Positions 42,282 to 51,554 of a DNA stretch of 64,000 bases are shown in pieces (within the stretch, counting starts at the first letter, position 1; each line of letters starts with the position of its first letter). A program made the translations under genes and the position numbers. The stretch covers positions 1 to 64,000 of the forward strand of contig JAFAXH010000118.1 of NCBI GenBank assembly GCA_019241085.1, written 5' to 3'. Below the pieces are notes generated by a model, which was given only the letters and a program-made list of their open reading frames with translations, searched no databases and was not told the DNA's origin. The stretch is from Verrucomicrobiota bacterium (GTDB taxonomy: Bacteria; Verrucomicrobiota; Verrucomicrobiia; Chthoniobacterales; SZAS-18).

Positions 42282-44083
42282 AAACCTCGCGCCCCTGCTC
42301 GATGAACTCTCTCAGCCTCTGCTCCGCGCTGCTGCTCCTGCTGCTGCTGCCCACCTGGGCCAGCGCGCAAACCGACGAGCAGCCGCCGATGATGCCGCCC
42401 GGTGAAGCCGCCTACCCGGACACGCTGCCGCCGGTCATCAACGCACAGGAACAACAAATGCCCGCGCCCGAGCAGGCAGCGGCGTCGCCGAGTGCCGATG
42501 CGTCGCCCAGCGCCGTCGCTTCGCCGAGCGCCGCCGCTTCGCCGGCGGCGACGCCCCTCGCGCGTGACGGGAATCGCGCGGCGCGGAGAAATCTCGCGCA
42601 ACAATTGCCTACGACGGCGACGACCACCACGACCACCACGACAACTGCCGCCCCCGCGCCAGCGGATGTGGCGGCTTCCGCGCCGTTGCCCCAACCTGAT
42701 GCGGCGGACAAAAAAGACATCCGCCTCAATTTCCAAGGCGCCGCGCTTTCCGAGGTGCTGAATTATCTCAGCTCCGCCGCCGGTTTCATCATTCTCCAGG
42801 AAACGCCCGTGACGGGCACGGTCAACGTCGTCAGCCGCCAGCCGATCAACGCCGAGGAAGCCGTCGATTTGCTGAACGCGGTGCTCAACGAGAAAGGCTA
42901 CATCGCCATCCGCAACGGCCGGATTTTGAAAATCGTCAGCCGGCAGGACGCCGAGAAGCGTGATCTGCCGGTCGTCACGGGCAGCGATCCCGACAAAATC
43001 CCACGGCGCGATTCGATGGTGACGCAAATCCTGCCGGTGCGTTACGTCGAGGTCGCCAAGCTGGTGGACAATCTGCGGCCGCTGCTCTCGCCGCGGGCGT
43101 CGATCAGCTCGAATGCCAACAGCAACGCGATCCTGCTCACCGACACGCAGGCGAACATTCACCGCGTCGCCGAGATCATCCGCGCGCTGGATACTTCCAT
43201 TTCCAAAATCTCGGTGATCCACGTTTTCGGCTTGCACTACGCGGACGCGAAGGCGCTGGCCGACGTGTTGACGGAGCTGTTTGCGCCGCCGCAACGACAG
43301 GGAAATCAGCCGCAGCAGGGACCGGGAGGCTTCCCGGGATTCCCCGGCTTCGGCGGCGGCCAGGGACGCAACGCCGTCGCGGGCGGCACCTTGACGCCGG
43401 AGAGCGAGGCGCGGCAGGCGGCGTCGCGCGTGGTGGCGGTGCCGGACGCGCAGAGCAACTCGGTCATCGTCAGCGCGCCGGATGAATACATGGACACGAT
43501 CACCGAGGTCGTGAACCGGCTCGACACGAGCATCAGCGACATCACGGAGACGCGCATCTTCGCGTTGCGCTTTGCCGATGCCACCGAGCTGGCCGGCCTC
43601 GTGACGACGCTCTACGCGGACAACGCGACGACGGCCAGTCAGCAGAACGGGCCGCAGCAGGGAGGGCGCAACCCATTCTTCCAGCAACAAAATCAGCGGC
43701 AACAAAACCAAGCGCCCAGCGCGCGCACGCTCTTGCAGTCACGCGTCGCCGCGGTGGCGGACCCGCGCACGAACGCCATCATTGTCAGCGCCTCGCACGC
43801 AACGATGGACCAGATCGCCCAAACCATCGCGCGGCTGGACGCGACCGACGTGAAAAAGCAGCGGGTGCAGGTGCACACGCTGGCGCACGCGGACCCGGAC
43901 AACGTGGCGGTGATCTTGCGCGGCATGTTTGGCGTCGATACGAGCACGACCGGCACGGCGCAGCAGCCTTCCACCAGCCGCTTGACGAACCGCACGCAGA
44001 ACGGTGCTTCGAGCGACATCTCCAGCACGCTGAACAGCAACAGCAGCTCCAACGGCCGGTCGTCGGGCGCGGGACTGCGCTAA
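42278..44083 (+). CDS. gspD: Secretin N-domain protein (N-terminal half of a split GspD)
   Basis: The 601-residue protein has a signal peptide (MKTSRPCSMNSLSLCSALLL, cleavage near ASA-QTD), a Pro/Ala/Ser/Thr linker, then four to five secretin N-domains: IRLNFQGAALSEVLNYLSS (about 145-220), ILPVRYVEVAKLVDNLRPLL (about 247-310), HVFGLHYADAKALADVLTEL (about 315-410) and IFALRFADATELAGLVTTLY (about 420-525). A last beta-alpha unit (VHTLAHADPDNVAVILRGMF) begins a fifth domain and then runs into a Ser/Asn tail and stops. The membrane pore domain of GspD is absent from this polypeptide and is encoded by the next gene. Gly/Gln-rich loops interrupt the third and fourth domains. Confidence 0.85.
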   Translation: MKTSRPCSMNSLSLCSALLLLLLLPTWASAQTDEQPPMMPPGEAAYPDTLPPVINAQEQQMPAPEQAAASPSADASPSAVASPSAAASPAATPLARDGNRAARRNLAQQLPTTATTTTTTTTTAAPAPADVAASAPLPQPDAADKKDIRLNFQGAALSEVLNYLSSAAGFIILQETPVTGTVNVVSRQPINAEEAVDLLNAVLNEKGYIAIRNGRILKIVSRQDAEKRDLPVVTGSDPDKIPRRDSMVTQILPVRYVEVAKLVDNLRPLLSPRASISSNANSNAILLTDTQANIHRVAEIIRALDTSISKISVIHVFGLHYADAKALADVLTELFAPPQRQGNQPQQGPGGFPGFPGFGGGQGRNAVAGGTLTPESEARQAASRVVAVPDAQSNSVIVSAPDEYMDTITEVVNRLDTSISDITETRIFALRFADATELAGLVTTLYADNATTASQQNGPQQGGRNPFFQQQNQRQQNQAPSARTLLQSRVAAVADPRTNAIIVSASHATMDQIAQTIARLDATDVKKQRVQVHTLAHADPDNVAVILRGMFGVDTSTTGTAQQPSTSRLTNRTQNGASSDISSTLNSNSSSNGRSSGAGLR

Positions 44084-44119
44084 CTCCGCCGCGCGACGCC
44101 GTTTTTCCTTCTTCGTTTT

Positions 44120-45514
44120 ATGATGATGAGCCGTTTCCCGCTTCGTTTCGCGCTGGGTTCGCTTTGCGCTTCCGCTGTCTGGCTGCCGCTGGTTTCGGTG
44201 CTGGCGCAGACGAGCATCCGTCCGACGACCACCACGCGACCGACCACGCAGAACGCCACCACCGGGGCGGGCCGCTCGACGACGGGCGGAGGTTCCTCGT
44301 CGAATGCCAGCTCGGCCTCGGCGACGCGCCAGTATCGCAACAACACGATGCTCGGCGACGCGTTGATCCAGGTCGATCCCGAGACGCGCTCGCTCGTCAT
44401 CGTGGCGGATGAACGCACGCAGGCCGAGATCGCCAAGGTCATCCACAACCTGGATCGGCCCAAGCCGCAGGTGCTCATCAAAGTGCTCTTCGCGCAGGTG
44501 ACCTTGGACAACTCGACCGACTTTGGCGTCGAGGGCAGCTACCAGTTCAACGTCGGCCAGCCGCCGCTGACGCAGTTGTTGAACTCGGCCACCGGCGGCA
44601 CGACGACCACGGCGCCGTCGCAGACGACCACGACCACGACCACGACGCCCACGGCCAACGGCGGCTCGCGGCAAGTGGTCACCACGGCGACCCAGGGATT
44701 CAACCCCGCCACCACGGGCACCGCCGGCCCTTCCACGGCGTTTGGCCTGGCCAACCAGACGACCGGCGGTTTTTTCAAACTCAACACTTACAACGCCACC
44801 GCGACGCTCTATGCCCTGGCACAACGCGGCAAGGTCAAGGTGCTCTCGCGGCCTTCCATCCTGGCGCGCAACAATCAGGAAGCCGTGATGGTCGTCGGCC
44901 AGGAAGTGCCATTCATCACCAACAGCCAGATCACCGAAAACGGGCAGACGATCAACACGATCCAATACCAGGACGTCGGCATCATCCTGCGCGTCACGCC
45001 GTTCATTACTTCCAAGAAAACGGTCGAGATGATCGTCTCGCCGGAAATCTCGTCGCTCTCCAGCCAGACGGTGCCGATCTCGCCGACGGTGAACGCGCCG
45101 TTGATTAACAAAACGTCCGCGGAAACCGTGGTCGTCACGCCCGACGCCACGACGGTCGTCATCGGCGGCATGATGCAGAAGCAGGAGACATCGACGGTGA
45201 ACAAAGTCCCCTTGCTCGGCGACATCCCGGTGCTCGGCTACGCCTTCCGGCACACGGTCAAGAGCGACACCAAGACCGAGCTGTTGATCTTCCTGACGCC
45301 TTACATCGTCGAAGGCACCGACAAGCTGGAAGACCTCAGCGTGGACCAGATGAATCGCACCGATCTGCCGCAGAATTTGACGGAAAGGGAGATGAACAAA
45401 TACTTGGACAACACGCTGGAACTCATCCCGCCGCCCGCCCCGAAACAACCGAGCACGACGATAACGACCACGCGCCGCACGACCACCACGACCACCAAGA
45501 ATAACGGGAAATAA
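44120..45514 (+). CDS. gspD: Secretin pore-domain protein (C-terminal half of a split GspD)
   Basis: The 464-residue protein has its own signal peptide (MMMSRFPLRFALGSLCASAV, cleavage near VLA-QTS) and a Thr/Ser-rich linker. It resumes in the middle of the last N-domain (QVDPETRSLVIVADERTQAE) and continues with the secretin barrel: VLIKVLFAQVTLDNSTDFGV, VKVLSRPSILARNNQEAVMV, VGQEVPFITNSQ, RVTPFITSKKTVEMIVSPE and VVIGGMMQKQETSTVNKVPL, the secretin signature. It is the outer membrane channel of the type II system. Thr-rich tracts arise from ACC/ACG repeats. The gene starts 36 bp after the previous stop in the same frame, so fission is by one TAA plus a new signal peptide. Confidence 0.9.
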   Translation: MMMSRFPLRFALGSLCASAVWLPLVSVLAQTSIRPTTTTRPTTQNATTGAGRSTTGGGSSSNASSASATRQYRNNTMLGDALIQVDPETRSLVIVADERTQAEIAKVIHNLDRPKPQVLIKVLFAQVTLDNSTDFGVEGSYQFNVGQPPLTQLLNSATGGTTTTAPSQTTTTTTTTPTANGGSRQVVTTATQGFNPATTGTAGPSTAFGLANQTTGGFFKLNTYNATATLYALAQRGKVKVLSRPSILARNNQEAVMVVGQEVPFITNSQITENGQTINTIQYQDVGIILRVTPFITSKKTVEMIVSPEISSLSSQTVPISPTVNAPLINKTSAETVVVTPDATTVVIGGMMQKQETSTVNKVPLLGDIPVLGYAFRHTVKSDTKTELLIFLTPYIVEGTDKLEDLSVDQMNRTDLPQNLTEREMNKYLDNTLELIPPPAPKQPSTTITTTRRTTTTTTKNNGK

Positions 45515-46687
45515 TCACGTGCTCAACGCCACCATCTCGCGGTAAAGATCGGCCTTGCCCTCGAAGCCGATGCCGGGCAGCTCGGGCATTGTGATGTAGC
45601 CGTTCTCCACGTTCACGCCGTCGGGGAAACCGCCGTAGGGCTGGAAGAGATCGGGATAGCTCTCGTTGCCGCCGAGGCCGAGACCAGCGGCGATGTTGAG
45701 GCTCATCTGATGGCCGCCGTGCGGGATGCACCGGCGTGGCGACCAGCCGTGGGCGCGCAACATCTCCAGCGTGCGCAGATACTCGACGAGGCCGTAGGAA
45801 AGCGCGCAGTCGAATTGCAGCCAGTCGATTTCCGGCCTCATGCCGCCGTAGCGGATGAGGTTCCGCGCGTCCTGCATGGAGAACAGATTCTCGCCCGTCG
45901 CCATCGGCTTGGGATAATGGCTGGTGACCTCGCGTTGCAGCTCGTAGTCGAGCGGGTCGCCCGCTTCTTCATACCAGAATAAATCGTAAGCCCGCAGCGC
46001 CTCGGCATACGCGACCGCCGTCCGCACGTCAAAGCGCCCGTTGGCGTCCACCGCCAACTGGCAGCCACGCGGCAACATGCCGAGCACCGCTTCGATGCGC
46101 TGGAGATCGTCCGCCAGCGGTGCGCCGCCGATCTTCATCTTCACCACCGAATAGCCGCGGTCGAGGTAGCCCTGCATCTCGGCCTTGAGGTTGTCCAAGC
46201 CTTTGCCCGGATAATAATAGCCGCCCGCCGCATAGACAAAGACCCGCGGGTCGGCGCTCGCCCTGCCACCGCCGTAACGCTCCGCCAGCAACCGGAAAAG
46301 CGGCTGCCCGGCGATCTTCGCGCAGGCATCCCAGAGCGCCATGTCGATGGTGCCGATGGCCACCGAGCGTTCGCCGTGGCCGCCCGGCTTTTCGTTGGTG
46401 AACATCACCGCCCAGAGCTTGTGCGGATCGAGATTGTCGCCGCCGGCATCGAGCAGCGTCTCCGGCGGCGCCTCCAGAATGCGTGGGATGAACCGCTCGC
46501 GCATCAGCGCGCCCTGACCGTAACGGCCGTTGGAATTAAAGCCGTAGCCGACGACCCGCCGGCCGTCGCGCACCACGTCGGTGAGGACCGCCACCAGGCT
46601 CAGCGTCATCTTGCTGAAGTCGATGTAGGCGTTCGCGATGGGCGAACTGATTGGCGCGGTGCGTTCGCGGATTTCGAGAATGCGCAT
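45515..46687 (-). CDS. tarD: D(-)-tartrate dehydratase (enolase superfamily)
   Basis: The 390-residue protein matches TarD of Bradyrhizobium through its whole length, for example ISSPIANAYIDFSKMTLSLV, GYGFNSNGRYGQG and PHGGHQMSLNIAAGLGLGGN. The enzyme removes water from D-tartrate to give oxaloacetate. Catalytic residues are in place: Lys183/Lys185 in VVKMKIGG, metal ligands near Asp214 (VDANG), Glu240 (YEEAGD) and Glu266 (TGENL), and His324 in IPHGGHQ. The start at 46687 (MRILEIRERT) is the family start. There is no transporter or regulator beside it; the neighbours are the secretion operon and a divergent methyltransferase gene. Confidence 0.93.
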   Translation of the reverse strand: MRILEIRERTAPISSPIANAYIDFSKMTLSLVAVLTDVVRDGRRVVGYGFNSNGRYGQGALMRERFIPRILEAPPETLLDAGGDNLDPHKLWAVMFTNEKPGGHGERSVAIGTIDMALWDACAKIAGQPLFRLLAERYGGGRASADPRVFVYAAGGYYYPGKGLDNLKAEMQGYLDRGYSVVKMKIGGAPLADDLQRIEAVLGMLPRGCQLAVDANGRFDVRTAVAYAEALRAYDLFWYEEAGDPLDYELQREVTSHYPKPMATGENLFSMQDARNLIRYGGMRPEIDWLQFDCALSYGLVEYLRTLEMLRAHGWSPRRCIPHGGHQMSLNIAAGLGLGGNESYPDLFQPYGGFPDGVNVENGYITMPELPGIGFEGKADLYREMVALST

Positions 46688-46829
46688 AAGGTGGGTTTCG
46701 GGAACGAGCAACCATGGCCGCGGTCGCCTGCCGCCGCCGTCTGGAGAGAATACGTGCGATTCCTCCGCCGCGGCGGCACGATGGCACCGCGCGCCGCACC
46801 TCACCCCCGCTCCCCCCCGCCCCGCCGCC

Positions 46830-47636
46830 ATGCCCTCCGCCGACACTTGGAACCCCGCCCTCTATCTGCGCTTCGCCGACGAACGCACCCAGCCCGCGCG
46901 CGACCTCGCCGCGCGCGTCGTGCTGCCCGACACCGCCCAGTCGCCGCGCATCATCGACCTCGGCTGCGGACCGGGCAACAGCACCGCCGTCCTGCGCGCA
47001 CGCTGGCCCGCCGCCCGCGAGCTGACCGGCCTCGACCACTCACCCGAGATGATCGCCGCCGCCCGCGCGCAGTTCCCGCAAACCGACTGGCAGCTCGGCG
47101 ACGTGGCCACCTGGCGCGACCCCACCGGCACCGGCTACGACCTCGTCTTCTCCAACGCCGCCCTCCACTGGCTGCCCGACCACGCCGCCCTCTTCCCCCA
47201 CCTCTTGCAACAAGCCCGCCCTGGCGGCGGCGTCCTCGCCGTGCAGATGCCCGCCCAGGCCTATCCCGCCCTGCAAACCATCCTCCTCGCCGTCGCCGAC
47301 TCCGAACCCGCTTGGCGCGAGCGCACCCAGGCCGCCCGCCACGCCATCCGCGTCGCGTCGCCGGGGGAATACTACGACTGGCTCGCCCCCTACGCCGCGC
47401 GCCTCGAACTATGGGAAACGCGCTACCACCATGTGCTCGACCACGCCCGCGCCATCGTCGATTGGGTGCGCGCCACCGGCCTCCACCCGTATCTCGACGC
47501 CCTGGAGAGCGACGCCGACCGCGCCCGCTTCGAGGCAGCACTCCGCGCTGGCGCCGCCCGCGCCTACCCGTCCCAAGCTGACGGCCGGGTGCGCTTCCCC
47601 TTCGGCCGCCTCTTCCTCCTCGCCTACCGCCGCTGA
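46830..47636 (+). CDS. tam: SAM-dependent methyltransferase, trans-aconitate 2-methyltransferase-like
   Basis: The 268-residue protein has the Tam beginning (TWNPALYLRFADERTQPARD), motif I IIDLGCGPGNSTAVL with the SAM-binding glycines, the acidic LTGLDHSPEMI, FSNAALHWLPDH and a C-terminal helical part (TRYHHVLDHARAIVDWVRAT). Tam esterifies trans-aconitate, an inhibitor of aconitase, at one carboxyl. The ATG at 46830 gives the family length. The upstream frame is open but overlaps the divergent tartrate dehydratase gene. The substrate is inferred from family similarity. Confidence 0.88.
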   Translation: MPSADTWNPALYLRFADERTQPARDLAARVVLPDTAQSPRIIDLGCGPGNSTAVLRARWPAARELTGLDHSPEMIAAARAQFPQTDWQLGDVATWRDPTGTGYDLVFSNAALHWLPDHAALFPHLLQQARPGGGVLAVQMPAQAYPALQTILLAVADSEPAWRERTQAARHAIRVASPGEYYDWLAPYAARLELWETRYHHVLDHARAIVDWVRATGLHPYLDALESDADRARFEAALRAGAARAYPSQADGRVRFPFGRLFLLAYRR

Positions 47637-47674
47637 CGCCGCCGCGCGCCACCCTCCTCGCGGGAGCGCCGGGG

Positions 47675-47905
47675 TCAGGCGGCTTGGGTCTGCACAGGCT
47701 CTGGATCAACGGTGAGCTTGGCGATGAGCAAGGCAGAGACTAGGATCGTGCTGTCGTCGTCGGCAAACACGATGACGCGCGCCCCGGTGGGCGAGACTGC
47801 GATGTGATCGACGGTGGGCACGCGCGCTTGGCTGCCATCGGCGGAGTGGATGGTAAAAGGCACGAAGGGCCGGGCGGCGATGAGGCGGCGCAGGTCTCCG
47901 ATCAT
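47675..47905 (-). CDS. Small conserved protein of unknown function
   Basis: The 76-residue protein starts at the ATG at 47905 (MIGDLRRLIAARPFVPFTIH) and continues with DGSQARVPTVDHIAVSPTGA and VIVFADDDST. The pattern of a short helix, then FVPFTIHSADG and a beta-rich stretch with an acidic loop, is common among small hypothetical proteins of Planctomycetes and Verrucomicrobia. Its role is unknown and no ligand residues stand out. It is convergent with tam and lies next to a probable attC site, but it is not clearly part of that cassette. Confidence 0.62.
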   Translation of the reverse strand: MIGDLRRLIAARPFVPFTIHSADGSQARVPTVDHIAVSPTGARVIVFADDDSTILVSALLIAKLTVDPEPVQTQAA

Positions 47906-47955
47906 GTGTGAAGCGTAGCGCAACGAGCGGCCTGCGACAAGCACAGCGCGCTGCC

Positions 47956-48047
47956 GTCTAACGTGACAAAGCTCAGCGACGGCAGCCACGGGACGCACCG
48001 CGGGCGGCCGCGTCGGCTGCCCCGTTTGTTGGAACGCGTGGTTAGGC
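47956..48047 (-). other. Probable integron attC site
   Basis: On the minus strand the element begins with GCCTAAC (48047-48041), the R'' core RYYYAAC, and ends with GTTAGAC (47962-47956), the R' core GTTRRRY. The length is 92 bp, within the usual 57-141 bp. Between the cores, ACAAA/TTTGT and GGCAGCC/GGCTGCC pair as inner arms, giving the expected hairpin. The element starts 13 bp after the stop codon of the gene at 48061-48396, which is where a cassette carries its attC. Confidence 0.65.
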
Positions 48048-48060
48048 GTCAGGGTTGGAT

Positions 48061-48396
48061 TCAGCGTGCTGTAGAGCCAGAAAGATAGTGAACAATCTCT
48101 TGGTTATAGGCTTTCGCGTAATCAATCGCTTCTGTTGCGTGAGGGTCGGTGCATCCGCTCGGGAGTCGATGCGAGCGGGGCAGTGCAGCAACCAAAGCGC
48201 GAGCGCTCTCTGGAACACCGACTTCATAGGTTCCGCGGGTGCCAGCGAGGTAGAGCTTCAAGTGCTTGGACTGAATGTCCCGGCGTGCTTCCTGCCGTGC
48301 AGCCGTTGGAGAAAGGCTTCCTACAAACGGCGTCGCCGCACATGAACACGTTAGCCACAACACGAACAAGACCAGAAAGTGATGTTGCGATTTCAT
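48061..48396 (-). CDS. Putative lipoprotein gene of an integron-type cassette
   Basis: The 111-residue product starts at the ATG at 48396 with a short hydrophobic signal (MKSQHHFLVLFVLWLTCSC), whose end resembles a lipobox (Thr-Cys-Ser-Cys). The rest (QEARRDIQSKHLKLYLAGTR, VGVPESARALVAALPRSHRL, TDPHATEAIDYAKAYNQEIV) has no family I recognise. Base composition is less GC-rich than its neighbours. The stop codon is followed 13 bp later by a probable attC site, so I read it as a gene cassette. A second boundary upstream was not found. The function is unknown. Confidence 0.55.
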   Translation of the reverse strand: MKSQHHFLVLFVLWLTCSCAATPFVGSLSPTAARQEARRDIQSKHLKLYLAGTRGTYEVGVPESARALVAALPRSHRLPSGCTDPHATEAIDYAKAYNQEIVHYLSGSTAR

Positions 48397-48758
48397 GGGC
48401 GGCGGATGAGGCCAAACTTGGAAACAGGCGAACGGCGCTTTCGCCTCGCGTGATCCTTCGCCTCCGGGCGCGGCTTGGCAAGGCGAAAGGGGTCTTCTAG
48501 ATGTGGCGGCTGCCACCCCAGAAATAGGCAACGACCTTGTCCAAGTTACCCAAAGCCTTCGCCCATGTTACCCGCAGACCTCGGGCAACCTAGGCAGCGA
48601 CCTCGCGGGAGCGCGACGGGTGCAGAAAGCGCGGCGCGTAGTGGGGGAAAGCCGCGGGCACGCCCGGCTTTGCCCGGCGGCACGAAGGAAGTGGAGGGCA
48701 GCCCACCGTCTCCCCGCGCGCGCCTCAGCGTGGCCGGCCACCGAAAACTCCTCCCGCC
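48397..48758. other. 362 bp without a supportable gene
   Basis: Two or three short frames cross it, all without similarity. CTTTCGCCT at 48438-48446 and its complement AGGCGAAAG at 48481-48489 form a hairpin with a 34-base loop. The region lies between the cassette gene and the isolated kinase domain, and may hold the cassette promoter or remnants of a broken neighbour. Confidence 0.45.
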
Positions 48759-49067
48759 ATGCCTGCGCCAAAACGTTCGCCCGCTGCTGCCTCCACCGGC
48801 CGGAATGCTCACCAACCACCGCCGCGCCGCGACGCTGCGCTCCGGCGCGAGCGGCGGCGTATCGCGCAGGCGTTGCACGACACGGTTTGCCAGGAGCTGA
48901 CCGGAATCGGTCTGCTGGTGAACGCGGCGGCTTATCGCTACCGCGCACTCAGTCCCGAGGCGGAACAGAAGCTCCGGGAAATCGCTGAGTTAATCCAGCG
49001 CGCGAGCACGACCCTGTCGCAATTCACGCAAGCGTTGCGCGGGCCGCCGCCGCCGGGGGGCGGTTAG
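48759..49067 (+). CDS. Isolated HisKA_3-type histidine phosphoacceptor domain
   Basis: The 102-residue protein contains [20 protein letters not shown], the dimerisation helix of NarL-type sensor kinases with His40 as the phosphoacceptor, followed by a second helix ([20 protein letters not shown]). It then ends in Pro/Gly. There is no ATPase domain and no membrane segment, so it cannot phosphorylate itself in cis. It could be a remnant of a kinase gene or a phosphotransfer partner. The N-terminus (about 25 residues) is low complexity. It converges on thrC with a 4-base overlap of ends. Confidence 0.55.
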   Translation: MPAPKRSPAAASTGRNAHQPPPRRDAALRRERRRIAQALHDTVCQELTGIGLLVNAAAYRYRALSPEAEQKLREIAELIQRASTTLSQFTQALRGPPPPGGG

Positions 49068-50161
49068 TTTTCATCCAACGCCGCGAGGATCGCTTCGCGC
49101 TTGGCGGGGACGGGCGGCGCCAGCGCGGCGGCGCGGTCGAGCACGGTGACGGTGTCTTTTAAGCCGTGGCCGGTGACGGTGCAGACGATGGTGCCGCTGG
49201 CCGGCGCGTGGCATTCGCCCCCTTGGCGCACGCACTTCAACAACCCGGCGACGCTCGCGGCGCTGGCAGGCTCGACGAAGATGCCCTCATGGCGCGCTAG
49301 CCAGCTTTGCGCGGCGAGAATCTCGTCGTCGCTGACGATGTCCACCGCGCCGCCGCTCTCGGCGACCGCGGCGCTGGCGAGCGACCAACTGGCCGGGTTG
49401 CCGATGCGGATGGCACTGGCAACGGTCTCGGGCTTTGCCACCGGCTGCCCGTGAAAAATCGGCGCGGCGCCGGCGGCCTGCCAGCCGATCATGCGCGGCG
49501 CGCGGGTGGCCCGGCCGAGCGTGAGCCATTCACGGTAGCCGCGGTGGTAGGCGGAGATGTTGCCGGCGTTGCCGACGGGCAGGAAATGGGCGTCGGGCGC
49601 GTCGCCGAGTTCGGCGATGATCTCGAACGACGCGGTCTTCTGGCCTTCGAGCCGGTGGGGGTTGATGGAGTTGACGATGGCGATGGCGGGATCGTCGGCC
49701 AGCTCGCGCACGAGCTGTAGGGCGTCGTCGAAGTTGCCGTCGATGGTGACGATCTTCGCGCCGTAGGCGATGGCTTGCACGAGTTTGCCGAGGGCGATCT
49801 TGCCCGCGGGCAGGAGCACGATGCACGCGAGGCCGGCGCGCGCGGCATACGCGGCAGCGGCGGCGGAGGTGTTGCCGGTCGAGGCGCAAAGGATCGAGCG
49901 CGCGCCGGCTTCGAGCGCCTTCGACACGGCCACGGTCATGCCGCGGTCTTTGAACGAACCGGTCGGATTCAGCCCTTCGTATTTCAGGAAAACCCGCACG
50001 TCGCGCCCGACGAGCGCGCTGAGCCGCGGCGAATGGATGAGCGGCGTCGAGCCTTCGTTGAGCGAGACGACGGGCGTGGCGTCGGTGATGTCCGGCAGCC
50101 ACGCGCGCCAGCGGGCGATGACGCCGCGGTCGTGGAGCGTGGGCGGGAAGATTTTCTGCAC
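49064..50161 (-). CDS. thrC: Threonine synthase
   Basis: The 365-residue PLP enzyme converts O-phosphohomoserine to threonine. The PLP lysine is Lys71 in [16 protein letters not shown]. The [20 protein letters not shown] segment and the phosphate-binding PVGNAGNIS are conserved. Length matches the shorter bacterial type. It follows hom by 17 bp on the same strand, so the two form an operon for the last steps from aspartate semialdehyde to threonine; homoserine kinase is not here. Confidence 0.95.
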   Translation of the reverse strand: MQKIFPPTLHDRGVIARWRAWLPDITDATPVVSLNEGSTPLIHSPRLSALVGRDVRVFLKYEGLNPTGSFKDRGMTVAVSKALEAGARSILCASTGNTSAAAAAYAARAGLACIVLLPAGKIALGKLVQAIAYGAKIVTIDGNFDDALQLVRELADDPAIAIVNSINPHRLEGQKTASFEIIAELGDAPDAHFLPVGNAGNISAYHRGYREWLTLGRATRAPRMIGWQAAGAAPIFHGQPVAKPETVASAIRIGNPASWSLASAAVAESGGAVDIVSDDEILAAQSWLARHEGIFVEPASAASVAGLLKCVRQGGECHAPASGTIVCTVTGHGLKDTVTVLDRAAALAPPVPAKREAILAALDEN

Positions 50162-50178
50162 GGCGGTGGAATCTTTCT

Positions 50179-51549
50179 TTAACTCCCAAAGGTCTCCACC
50201 CGCAAGAGCGCGCCGGGCGGATGCACGCAGGCCAGCGCGGCGATCTCAGCCAGCGCGGCGTTGACCTGGCGGTGCGTGGCGCGGTCGAGCATGAGCACGA
50301 GTTGCGCGCGGCCGGCGGCGTCGTGCGTCTCGGGTTGGACGACGGAGGAAATGCCGATGCCGTGGGCGCCAAGCGCGCCGGCGACTTGCGCGAGCACGCC
50401 CGGCCGGTCGTCCACGGCGAGGCGCAAATAATAGCGCGAAACGATTTCTTCCAACGGCAGGCACGCGCCGTAAAGTCCGTGCGGCGTGAAGCCGTAGCAA
50501 CGCCGGCGCAGATCGGCGCCCGCGTCCGGCGCTTGCTCATTCGCGGGCCGCAGGGCGAAGGCCGCCTCCGCGAGGTCGCTGAGCACGGCGCTGCTCGTCG
50601 GGTCCTGCCCGGCGCCGCGGCCGTAGAACAACGTCTCGCCGACGACATCACCGCGCACGGCGACGGCGTTGAAAACTCCCGACACGCTCGCGAGCACGTG
50701 CGTTTTTGGAATCAACGTCGGATGCACCCGCACTTCGATGGGACCGCCCGCCTGGCCGGTCTCGGTCGCGGCGGCTTTGATGATGGCGAGCAGCTTGATG
50801 CGGTAGCCGAGTTCGCCGGCGAAGTGAATGTCCGTCGCGCTGATTTTTTCGATGCCTTCCACAAACACCCGGTCCGCCGGCACCCAAAATCCGTAGGCGA
50901 GCGAGGCGAGGATGATCGCCTTGTGCGCGGCGTCCCAGCCGTTGATGTCGAGCGTCGGGTCGGCCTCGGCGTAACCGGCGGCCTGCGCGGCGGCGAGCGC
51001 GTCGGCAAAGTCGAGGCCCGGCTCGGCGGTCATGCGGCTGAGGATGTAATTGCTCGTGCCGTTAATGATGCCGTGGATGCTGACGATGTGGTTGGCGATG
51101 AACGCTTCGCGGATCGACTTGATGATCGGGATGCCGCCGGCGGTCGAGGCTTCAAAAAACACCGGCACGCGCTGCGCCGACGCGAGCGCAAAAATCTCCT
51201 GCCCATGCTCGGCGAGCAACGCCTTGTTGCCCGTGACGACCGTCTTGCCCGCGGCGATGGCCGCGCGGATGAGCGCCAGCGGCGTGTCGATGCCGCCGAG
51301 CAATTCGACGACGATCTCGACCGCCGGATCGTCGATGAGCACGCGCCAGTCTTTGGTTAAAATCGACGCCGGCGGCAAGGCCGCGAGACCGGCGCGCGGC
51401 TTCGTCAAATCGCGCGCGACGACGCGGCGCACGACGAGTTCGAGGCCGAGCCGCTCGACGAGCAGCGCGCGGTTTTGCGCGAGATGTTTGTAAACGCCCG
51501 CGCCCACGGTGCCGAGGCCCGCGAGGCCAATGCCGATTTGAAGACTCAT
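50179..51549 (-). CDS. hom: Homoserine dehydrogenase
   Basis: The 456-residue enzyme reduces aspartate semialdehyde to homoserine. It has the NAD(P)-binding motif [15 protein letters not shown] at the N-terminus, [12 protein letters not shown], the family signature [20 protein letters not shown] and a C-terminal ACT domain ([20 protein letters not shown]) for feedback control by threonine. The start at 51549 ([11 protein letters not shown]) fits better than 51567, which adds six residues. It is first in the hom-thrC operon. The sequence upstream (51550-51692) is a 7-bp period palindrome. Confidence 0.95.
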   Translation of the reverse strand: MSLQIGIGLAGLGTVGAGVYKHLAQNRALLVERLGLELVVRRVVARDLTKPRAGLAALPPASILTKDWRVLIDDPAVEIVVELLGGIDTPLALIRAAIAAGKTVVTGNKALLAEHGQEIFALASAQRVPVFFEASTAGGIPIIKSIREAFIANHIVSIHGIINGTSNYILSRMTAEPGLDFADALAAAQAAGYAEADPTLDINGWDAAHKAIILASLAYGFWVPADRVFVEGIEKISATDIHFAGELGYRIKLLAIIKAAATETGQAGGPIEVRVHPTLIPKTHVLASVSGVFNAVAVRGDVVGETLFYGRGAGQDPTSSAVLSDLAEAAFALRPANEQAPDAGADLRRRCYGFTPHGLYGACLPLEEIVSRYYLRLAVDDRPGVLAQVAGALGAHGIGISSVVQPETHDAAGRAQLVLMLDRATHRQVNAALAEIAALACVHPPGALLRVETFGS

Positions 51550-51554
51550 AATTT

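Noticed and set aside
44083-44120. Programmed stop-codon readthrough joining the secretin halves
   Set aside because: The frames match, but the second half has a full signal peptide that would be buried in a fused protein; separate export is simpler.
46376-47581. Open frame of about 400 codons overlapping tarD and tam
   Set aside because: Arg/Pro-rich shadow frame of two well-supported genes on other frames.
48503-48988. Alternative open frames around the isolated kinase domain
   Set aside because: No similarity; the frame at 48759 contains the intact histidine helix and is preferred.
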